Source of the DNA: Phoronis australis
Taxonomy: Eukaryota; Phoronida; Phoronidae
Assembly (NCBI GenBank): GCA_002633005.1
Contig: NMRA01000068.1
Location: 823,092 to 887,091, forward strand
Direction: 5' to 3'
DNA: 64,000 nucleotides
The notes under the pieces were generated by a model. The model was not told the origin of the DNA. It saw nothing but the letters and a program-made list of their open reading frames with translations, and did not search any database. A program made the translations under genes and the position numbers. Shown here one piece after another: positions 47,633-58,700 of the stretch (positions within the stretch are counted from its first letter, which is position 1; the number at the start of each line of letters is the position of its first letter).

Positions 47633-49590
47633 AGCAACGGGATGTCGCCGTCATGATTCCTGTACGCCACAATCTAGTAATCTCTGTTTAAATACCATAA
47701 TAAATTAGCACTATTGCCTGGGCCAAATAACCACACTTCTCCATAGCCTTACCTATACAAAATTTCGTTGACACGGTTGGCCCACTTACAATTACCATTT
47801 TCACTTTGTTCCCTAAGCATTCTATAACACTTCAGTGGGTGCCTGTGTTCTTCCGTACCAAGTAATTGTGTCCAATAGATAATTGGTTTACACATACATT
47901 TTGTAATTAACAATTGTCTCCCACATTCACCGCAAGCTATAGCATTTGGCGTTTTAATACTCAATCTCAGAACATATTTACAGAAATCATTATGAACTTT
48001 TCAATAGATTCACACATTGATGTTCCCCATATTTCTGCACCATATGTTAATATGGGCATTATCATAGAGTCAAAGAGTTTAAAATGCACTCCATGGGAAA
48101 TACAGTTAAATTTTGACAGAGTGGCTTTAATAACGCTCATTGCTTTTCGAGCTTGGCTTGCAAGTACTCTACAACACTTGGTCCATTTAAGTCTGCAGGA
48201 GAATGACTCCTAGTTACTTGTAGTACGATTTGGTATCTACTTTCTTGTCTCCAAAAACCCACCTTTCATTATTTGAAAGTAGGCCCCCTGGCTTAAATAC
48301 CACAACATTCGTTTTCTCCAAGTTTAACTTGCAAGTTCCAATCTCGACAAAACTTTTCGAGGACATTGAGCTTCATCTGTAGCCCGGCAACAGTATTCGA
48401 CACCAGCACTAAATCATCAGCAAAAAACAGAGAACCTATATCACAACCCGGAGAGACACCTATACCCCTGCCTACAATTTCTCTAATATCAAACACTAGT
48501 GTGCTAACAAACACCGAGAACAGCCAGGGACTTAAAACACATCCTTGCCGGACACCGACTGTACAGTTTAAATAGGGCGTGGTCTGGGGACTGTACCATA
48601 ACACACGATTGTATAGAGTTGTACATACTGCTCAAAATGTTAAACATTTTTCCATGCAAACCTTTGGTTAAAAGGGCATAAAATAAACGGGAAATATCTA
48701 CACTATCAAGTGCCTTACTAAAATCGACGATATACTTTCCCCTTGCGTTTAGTGACATGTTTCTGGATGATACACTGCAGGTTAAAAATGTTATCGATTG
48801 TAGAGTACCCAGTCCGAAAGCCTGCTTGTTCTTCCGGGTTACATTTCGTGTTATTTGACCATTCAACTATATGAGAATAAAGAATAGTTGTAAAAATTTT
48901 ATTAATACTATCTATAACGGAGATACCTCTGTAATTATTTGGATTGAATTTGTCTCCCTTTTTGTAACACGGCACAAAAATACTTTTTGACCATTGGGAT
49001 GGATAATGCCCGGTACTGTACCATTGTCTGAACAGAACCACCAAATTAGGCATAGTAAATCGCTGTGATTGGTCATATCATCTATATACATGTCCACACC
49101 TGTGTCCATGGATTGACCATGTGAGTTCTCATACATTGTCTAAGTTTCAAAGTGGACCTTTCTTCCATATGGCACTGTGGTGATATACACATACGGCTAC
49201 AGTGAAGATGTATCCACATAAAACAGAACAGCAACCATGATAGGTAACTCTTGAAACAACAGGTCATGGACACAGAATAGATTTTACTAACAACGTGTTT
49301 ATGGGGGATGTTTATGCAGTAGGACACATGTTTCAGAGTTGTGAATGTCTAGAATGTGAAAGTGGCTTCATATAAAACAAAGAACCCGGTGCTGATAGGA
49401 AAGTACAAACTAATATTTGTACTCGTTATTGGCTTACACGTTTAAAACACACAGTTGCTATTTAGGTTCGTGTAGAATTGATAAGGCATTTGATTTTAGT
49501 TTCATTCCCTCTTTTGTGCTTAAAGTGGCTTCAGCATTTGTTGTATAATGAACTCTTGTCATACCAACTGTAATTTCAGAATTCACCATA

Positions 49591-49716
49591 ATGGGAAAAG
49601 TAAAGAGAGCAAGGCAAAAATATCATGCAGCGCCTCTCAAATCTGGTTCTAAGCAAAGTGTCCAACAAGAGAGTCCATCAACAACAGATAGTGTTATGTT
49701 TATTGACTCAGGCAAG
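49591..49716 (+). CDS. SLX9: SLX9 exon 1 (coding start)
   Basis: The ATG at 49591 follows an acceptor-like TGTAATTTCAG ending about 12 bases upstream, so a 5' UTR intron is likely. It ends before GTCAGT in phase 0. Confidence 0.85.
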
Positions 49717-52700
49717 GTCAGTCCATTGACTGAAGCACATTCAACTTTCTGTTGTTTTGATCGAGTTTATTTGGTTGCTTGTTATTTCACATTCTAACTA
49801 TATCTACTCATTCCAAACACCTGTGTCCAGATAAAGAGTTGTGGGTTACTAATGATTTGAACAGACTACCACCTTTGTTTCTCGGAAGCTATTCCATTGG
49901 AAACTAGAAATCTGGCCAGATGTTTGGTGCTCATCAAATCTGTATGATGCTCTCTTTTCAATCGCTGACCTTTTGATCAGTATCACATCATCAAACCTAG
50001 GGTATAGCAACAATGCCAGACACCTGATCTTCATTTTATGCCAATTTTCTCAACTCCACACTCGGTACTTTTTCACCATCCCTTAGTATGTAGAAACTGT
50101 ATTGAGTTGGGTCTCATTAGAATCATCACTGTTGCCATACTGAAGTTTATTTTTTTTAAGTTTCCAAGGTCAGTAAGGAGCCAAGTGGATTGTTTTTGGT
50201 TGTTTATGTAAAAGTGTGGATATCATTCATTCAAGCATTTTAGTAACTAACGCTTTCATTTATATGTTTGCTAAATTTCTCTACTGGTTTTCAAGGTGTC
50301 GGAAAAGTGAAAAGTTTTATTTTGAAACCAAATTTTCTGATGATATAAGCTTGTTTCATGTCTGGTTTTCTGTTTAATTGAGTTATACCAAAAATGTTGC
50401 GTCATTTGTCTTTGCAGTCAACTAGTATAGAAACAGCAATTTTTGCAACATATTGTAATGTTAAGAGTAGCACTGTAGGAGATCTTGAAGCATTAGACAT
50501 GTATGTTCTGTTCAACTTTCATTGCATTTTTATGCGCCCACATATTTATATGTTGGTGCATATTGCCGTCATCTCTGTCTGGACATCCGGTGTCCGGCGT
50601 CCGTAGTTGTTTCTCCTAAACCTCTCACAGGATCTTGATGAGATTTGGCAGATGCGTTCCTATGAAGCTGATAACAGATGGCGGCGAATTTCGAACCTGA
50701 TAGACTATCAGTGTGCCCCCTGGTGGCAACTTTAATTTTTATGGTTGTCTCTGTATCTTCGGAGGCCTTCTACGGATTTTCATAAAATTTGGCAGTTAAG
50801 CATCTATTAGTGAGGTGAGGCTATCCTCCCGATTTCGAATGGATTTGATGTACTTTGCACCCTGGTGGCCATTTGCACTGTTTTTTAGTTCCTTTTTTGA
50901 CGTCCGCCCTTCTATCAACCAAACCGCTCTAGGGATACTTGTGACACCTTCTGGTGGCAGTTTTGTTTGTTTTTGCGCCCATGGCTGTATCTCATAAACG
51001 CTCTACAGGATCTTTATTAAATTTTGCCAGTGTATTTGCATGAAGTTGAGAATGGACGACGACGATGGCTTTCGAACATATCGGACTACCCGTGTGCCAC
51101 CTTATGGCAATTTTAGTTTTTATGTTTACCTCTGTATTTTCAAAGATCCTCTAAGGATTTTCATAAAATTTGGCAGATAGGTATCTATTAGTGAGCTGAC
51201 ACTCTCCTGCGGTTTTCGGTTTCATTCGAGGTATTTTGTGCCACCTTGTGGCCATTTTTAATGTTTTCGAGTCTGTTTTTTGGCGTCTGCCCCACTGTCA
51301 ACCCAACCACTCTAAGGATGATTGTGGAATTTGGCATATATGTTCTTAGTGTAAAGACGACAGTAGATGATGGTTTTCCGACGCCTTCATCTATTGTGGT
51401 GCCTCCTAGTGGCAGTTATGTTTTGTTTTGTGACCATAACCTCCAAGTGGCAATTTCAGTTTTTCAGTTTTCCTAGATTTCTCAGAAGCTCCTGACAGAT
51501 TTTTAAGAAATTTGGTAAATAGCAGTTTTCAGATGGATTCCACATATTTTGAGCCATCTAGTGGCCATTTTTGTGATACAAATAAACACCTCTAGAAGCA
51601 CACCATTTGCGGTGCATTCGTGGGCGCATTTCAGCTCTTGTTGTTCATGCCATGCAAACTGTCCTGTAAACCCTAAAAAATGATTATTCCAGTTTCTTTT
51701 GTAGGTTTCTAATGTGCTGTATAAAACACGTATTGTCATTTCTCTAACAATTCATACACTCTAATAGTCTGTACACCACCCTTGAAACATCATGTATCTC
51801 TCTTATACTAGTAGTATGTACAGTTGGTGTCCAAGGGAGAAATATACACATATATGCATCGGAAAAATGATTTGTATTGGCCATTTTGATTGGTAAAATA
51901 TCAATTCATATACCTATTCAAGAACACAAATTACTAATTGTCGTACTTTTTAATTCCTGGTCCAAAAAGATTAACGCTGGTTAGATTTAATTAAGCCTAT
52001 GCACCCACTTTGAAACCAATAGCACCCTGATTCTTATTTAGCCAAAAGGCGTTGGGGTGCAAAGCAAAGTGAATAACTCGAAAAATTTGGCCTTTGAGAT
52101 GGCACTATTTAGTGCAATTGTGGTTATTTTTCATGTTATTTGTGAGGAACATGTCATTGTTGGCTGTGAGCTTTAGTGGATGGCAAAACAGGAAAAATAT
52201 GTGAACAATGTGCCTAAATCATGATGACGCATTTTTGTACAAAAGGCACTCATGGTCTTCCAATTTGTTCATATCCACTGACTCGCCCTGGAACATCTCG
52301 AAATGGTTGATCTAATTTCGTTCATTATGTAGCAAATTTTTCATTTGTCCAATTTTCTTTATTACCATCATGTAAAATTTGTAAGATGTTTTCCTTGTAT
52401 GTGTTTGTGTATTTTCTGTGTCATTTACATGTAGCAGCAGTACTAATATGATGACTAGTCCTTTTATTAGAGTGGACAAGATGGCAGGATTTTTTCTGTA
52501 CACCTTCATGTTTGTTACACAATACCAAACAGTTTACCGCTCATGTTTTATAGATATTGTAATTCACAAAAAATTTGGTACTTTTCAGGTTGAGACAATA
52601 TTTCCCAACAAAGACCTGTTCAAAGGCGTGAACATACCAGACTGGTCATTGAATCAGACATTGAATGATGTCAACTTTGATGCAGCAAGTACTGTCACTA

Positions 52701-55700
52701 GTAAATCACTGGCAGGCACAAATATGAAGAAAAAGGACAAGAGGAAGTTACGCCATCACTTGTGGATGAAAAGTATTGCCTATTAGTTTTAAGCACCCTC
52801 AAAAAAATTGGGGTTGCATATATTATAGTCAGTCTCTTGTCCGTCCATCTGCTGTCCATCTATCATCTGTCAGTCATTGCCTTTGCTTATCCATTGATTA
52901 TCTCAAAAATCTCTTGATGGATTTGACTATCATGGCACTCTCTGTTGGCGATTATAGTTTTTGACAAGAAATTCCTAATCCATCAGTTTTTGGTAAAGTC
53001 AGTAGCTTCATTTTGCCAAAACTGGACCCAGAGGTATGTGGTGTCATTTCACTGGCACCAGAAATTCCTTGTCTTTTAATTTTGAAGAAAATAAATGCAG
53101 AGGTGTATCTGTGTGGTGGTAATGCACTTTCAGCAATTGCTATCGGAACCGAGGTGACCATCCTGGTACCTCCTGTAGCCCATTTAAGTTTTTGACAAGA
53201 TTTACCATGACTGTCGATTATTGTCACAATATCTAGACAGATTTGCGGACAGATTCAGCTACTTTGGCACCCTCTGTTGGCCATCTTGGCTAGTTTTTAT
53301 TGATATTGCTTGTTAAATGGCTAAATCACTTAAACTAAAAAAGTATGGTGAGTCGGACGTTTCTGCCCTCTCTTTAAGGGCCTTGTTCACTGACTGGTTT
53401 TTCCGCATCAGGTTGACCTAGTTTAAGAATGAGGTTGCACACCGGTGTGAGCTGTAACCCTTGATCCATATTCAAATTGGGTCATTTGGTTCTAATGTAG
53501 ACTGCATCCTAAACCTTTTCTTCGTTGACAAGGATTCAGGCATTATACTTGTCAATAGTGTGTCTAGTGTTGAGGGCCCCTACGCCTGTGGGTCTGTCGA
53601 ATTTGGAATGCGTTTGGTTTCCCCTATGTATTGAAAGGTGTGGTCCTCTTTGCACGGTAGCTGGTATACAACGCAAGACTTCTTGTCAGTGGGGGTAGGG
53701 TCCTTTGGGTGAACCAACTTTTCCTGGGTGGTGTTGATCGTTTTAAAAAATGTCTAACCCCATGTGATTTGAAGGTGCGTGACAGTTATTCTGAAAGATT
53801 CTTGTCGTGGGGGATAGATATTGATGCTTGTGTGAGCTCATCCGTGTCGGTGTCCTGATTGCAGTTATGTTAGTGTTGTGGAAGGTTGGTTGAGCCATTT
53901 AACGTCAAATGATCGGAAAGCAATGAAAAACCTGTTCCATCGCGAGATATTGCTTGTCTGTCAATTATTGTTCAAACAGCATGTCGGATTTTGATGAGTG
54001 CTGTAGCAGCAGCGATGGCAGGTGAAATAAAAATTGATGGGTGGTTGTCTTTTGAAGAAAATTTAAATTATAGGTGGTTCTTCTTTAAAAAAGTATTAAA
54101 AGTGGATGTTTTTTGTCCTGTAAATGTTGACAGGTGGTTTTTTTCAGCCAAACACCCATCTCAACATACCTCTGAAAAAAATTCAAAACTCACCAAAAAT
54201 TCATTTGGCAGATGCCCAACAATATCCACAAACAACAAAAACAAACCCATGTTGCTAGTGTACAAAGTGCAATATGTACATTATGCTATTACTCAAGCCA
54301 TGGGCAACTTGATTACAGGCACACATTCTACAGTCATATTAGAATGAAAATTACTGCAACGCTAAACTGGTGTTACCACATCTAAGAAAATTGACGAATG
54401 TTTTAATAAAAACTATAAGGAGTCAGATAGACGAGTTCAAATATTCACTTTGCATGATAGCCTAAAAGCATTTGAGATTCCTAGATTCATGAAATTGCCA
54501 CTAGGGGGCACACCGGTAGTTCGATCTGTCCTTAAGTCATTGTCTGTTTTCAACTTCATATAAGTTCATTTGCTGTTTATGTTGCTGTTAGTGATGCACA
54601 TAGTGGCACATGCCAAAATGCTGCATTGTTCTGGTGGCACATGCCAACAGGCTGTATTGTTCTTGTAACACATGTCTACAGGCTGCATTGTTCTTGTAAC
54701 ACATGTCTACAGGCTGCATTGTTCTTGTAACACATGTCTACAGGCTGCATTGCTCTTGTTAGTTTTGTTTGACATCTGAAAGTTTGTTCAGTCTCGCTTG
54801 AAAAAATTATTCATGTGCATTCATGATGCCCATTAATCTGATATTGTGTTACAGANCATTGTTGTTGTGACACATGTCTACAGGCTGCATTGTTCTTGTG
54901 GTACATGTCAACAGGCTGCATTGTTCTTGTGGTACATGTCAACAGGCTGCATTGTTCTTGTAACACATGTCTACAGGCTGCATTGTTCTTGTGGTACATG
55001 TCAACAGGCTGCATTGTACTTGTGACACATATCAACAGGCTGCATTGCTCTTGTTAGTTTTGTTTGACATCTGAAAGTTTGTTCAGTCTCGCTTGAAAAA
55101 ATTATTCATGTGCATTCATGATGCCCATTAATCTGATATTGTGTTACAGAAATCGATACAATAACGCATTCAAGAAAAATGGAATCGGATCGTAAGCGGC
55201 GTCAGAAAACAGCCATTGTTGGTGACATGCAACCTCTTGGTGATACTTTGCCCACCTTAGACCTTCTTCTTAGGGATCACAACAGGCACATCACTTCAAC
55301 AGTGGACAGGTGGTTGCATCTTTGTTTTCCTTTTTCAAAACAGTTGTATTTAGGAGTGATAAGGATGCTGTTTTTCTCCAACAGTATTACATAAAATGTT
55401 CACATGATTGGTGGTATTACACGTGTTGGTACATGCAGGTTATTACCCTTTAATTCAGTAGTAGATTTTGAAGTGTTTTTTTCAATATTGTATCATCAGC
55501 TCTGATTTTGAATGTGAATCACTTTTATGATTTATTATTGAATTCTAGATATCGAATTGACAGATGGGACCATGGTTCTATCTTGGAGAGGTGAAAAAAA
55601 CTTTTATAAGGGTTTTGATGCTCTGACCACTAGACCATAGAGCAATACTTGTCGGAATTCTTCGAATTCCGACAAGTATGTTGCTCTGACGTCAAGTTTT

Positions 55701-58700
55701 TTCCTTTTTTTTGTTTTGTTTGTACTCTACAGGTCGCATTTTTTGACTGATTCTAACGAAATTTGCACACAACTTGTATCTCCGGAAGTACTGGAAGTCT
55801 ATTGTTTTTGGTCATGATCGGTTCCAAAATGGCGGCCATTTTGTTCCCAATTTTAGATTCAAATGCTCATAGAAGCTGCAATTATAAAAGTACACGGCAA
55901 AAAATTGTGAATTTCCAGTTCAAGATGGCGGAAATATTGGCCATGACGCATGCGCACTTCGATTGCAGGGTAAAAACTTTTCTCCAGTAGAGGCGTACAC
56001 TCTTGAAAATTGGACTGGTACTAGTAAGAGCAATTACCTATACCCCCTATCATGCAAACTGTTATACATGAATTGTGCAGACAACGCTTCATTGTGGTGA
56101 AACTACTTGGAATAATTGTAATTTTAATAACACTGAAACTTAAGTTAATTAAAGTGATAAACAGACAAGGAACTGGTCATCAGTGAGACCACATGAAGGG
56201 AGCTAGAGAAACTACTGAAGTGTAAGCCTGAGATGAAGAAGTCATCCATATGCGCTCTTTCTTCATTTTTTCCATACAGTGCTAGGATGAGCAAAGCAAA
56301 ATACAAATTTCATCAGAAACACTTGATAAGAGTCTTAAATGGTAGCTTTAAACATGCCATTTGTACAACTTTTGTACAACTTTTTGAATTTTTTAAATCG
56401 ATTGGGAGGTTCTGGAGTTATTTAAAATTTACAGCCTCAGAAATGGCATTTTTCAGCAAACAGCACCCAGTAATTTCAGGCCACAGAAAACAAGTTTAGA
56501 CAACTAAATTTGACAATCCATAGCTTAGTGTGTTCCTAAAACAAAATGGAGAGTTCTGTACAAGTTGGTTAANAGTGTTGCATAACTTTTCAATTCAATA
56601 GGACTGCAGACCAACAGTTAGCTCAAATCAAGTTGCCCATGACTTGATAAATGGCTTAGTGAACATATTGCACTCCGTTCACTGGCAATATGGGCTTTTT
56701 TGTATTGGGATAAGTTAGGATATATGCCAATTGCATTTTTCAGTTTTGATTTCTTTGGAGATGTGGTTGGGCTGAAGTAACCAACCTGTCAACATTAACA
56801 GGTCAAAAAATACCACCCATTTTTAATGCATCACTTCTTACAGGAACGACCACCCATAATTTGAGTTTTTTTCTGGAGACCACCACCCATGAATTTTTAT
56901 TTCTACTGCCGTCCCCCCCCTCCCACACGGATTTTACTGGAACAGCCCTTAAAATTTACAGCCTCAGAAATGGCATTTTTCAGCAAACAGCACCCAGTAA
57001 TTTCAGGCCACAGAAAACAAGTTTAGACAACTAAATTTGACAATCCATAGCTTAGTGTGTTCCTAAAACAAAATGGAGAGTTCTGTACAAGTTGGTTAAC
57101 AATATGGCATCGACACCAAGCCACATGCTATTATAGTTTGCACCAAGAACAAAAACAATTGAAAAATTCACCATCGACTTTTGACAGGACATTTTTGTTC
57201 ATGGAGCTATTTGAACAAAGGATGTTTTGAAGAGAGAGCAACTTATTACTTTGAAAATGACGGAACACTTCAAGAATTACTATGGTTTAGTGAAAATGTT
57301 TCTTTTGTTCCAAAATATTTTAAAACAATTCTAAAAAATGAAATTTGTAAAACAAGTGAATTCAAAAAGAGTAAAAAGTAGAAGTCTGGTCTTTTTCAGA
57401 GTATTTTGTCATTTATTTGAAAACCTGTTAGGTTATGTTAATTATTCTTTTTCCCAAGTAAGATCAATGTTTTTACAATCTTATGTTGCACACCATATGA
57501 TGAAAAACGATAATGTGCATTTTTAATTAAAACAAAATTAAATTGGAGCTTAAAATTTCAACGAATTTTAATCAATTTCGTTCCCATCAAATAATATAGG
57601 AACTGAGAGATGTTGTGTTGGCTACCATCCAAAAGAGCATATTCGTATTCTAAAATGTTTTGATGCACTGCAGTTGACTGAACAATTACCGGTATTTAGT
57701 GAAAAATGTAATTGGTTGAAAATGAAACTGATCACAGCACCACCACGGGGTAGAAAAGTTGTAACAAAAACATTTTTGAAGAAAATAGAAAAAAAACTGA
57801 CTATTCCCAAAACTGAAGTTAAAATTGAATTTGAAAAATATTCTTTACTATTTGGGCCACTTTTTGTAATTTAGAAAAGTTTTGACTGGTTCTGTTTAAT
57901 ACATTTGACCAGGAAGAGATAACCAGCCTGGTTATCTCTTCCTGATTTGACCAATCAGGTCCAAGATTAGTGTGAACCCTGGAAAGATCAACGTGGTTCT
58001 TGAAAAATGACTGAGTTCACCTTTTTGGAAGTATTCCTAAATGGAAATGGTGAAATAAAGTGAAAAAAGTTGGATTAGGACACTAATGGTGATTACAATG
58101 TTGAGAGTACAGTTTCAGGATTTTTCCAGGTGCGAGACTGATGAGGCAGTAAATTAAAAAAGGGACATTTTCTCATATTTATATCAAAAAAAGTGTTCAC
58201 TCAGGGTTCAAAGTAGAATTTTTAGCACACAGTTTCATATAAATATTACCGGTATTAAAATTGATTCAGAAACGGCCATTTAACAGCAGTTTCTATTGAA
58301 CAAGACTTTATTTCTTACTGATTTATGACATCTAAGTTCGTCATATGAATGTTATGATGTTGGTCATCCTCATCACTGTCAGACGATAGTCTGTGTGGGT
58401 TTGTTTAAGAGGTAGCTATGCTTTGAAGTTGTGCGTAGATGGAGAGTGAATAATCAAATCCAGTAATTAATTTATTATATTATAACCCCTAATTAGACAA
58501 ATGAAACCTATTGTTAATTAATAATCAACTACAAAGAGAAACTACGCTAGCGCCCTCTTTAAAGATTACTTTAATCAAACAACCAAACGATCAAATGTCT
58601 TATCTGCTATCCAAGCTAGAACTTTCCACTTGTTGGATGTCTGTCCTGTTGGTGAATCTTCGAACTACACACACACTGTATAGCGACAGTGTACTTGATG

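Larger units (their letters stand above)
46600..49136 (-). pseudogene. Non-LTR retrotransposon (LINE) reverse transcriptase, 5'-truncated and frameshifted
   Basis: On the minus strand the RT domain appears in three frames. From 49053 it reads K-S-I-F-V-P-C-Y-K-K-G-D, N-N-Y-R-G-I-S and A-G-F-R-T-G-Y-S-T. From about 48866 it reads I-V-D-F-S-K-A-L-D-S-V-D. From 48604 it reads G-V-R-Q-G-C-V-L-S-P-W-L-F-S and the catalytic F-A-D-D-L-V-L. At 47964-47749 is the downstream thumb-side block (Y-W-T-Q-L-L, W-A-N-R-V-N-E-I-L). At 46878-46636 is the C-terminal C-x2-C...H...C finger (R-I-C-G-I-C-C-L-G-E-I-G-D-E-P-H-F). At least two frameshifts make it dead. The endonuclease domain is missing. The segment 46880-47748 may hold a later insertion. 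The clade is not assigned. Confidence 0.75.
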
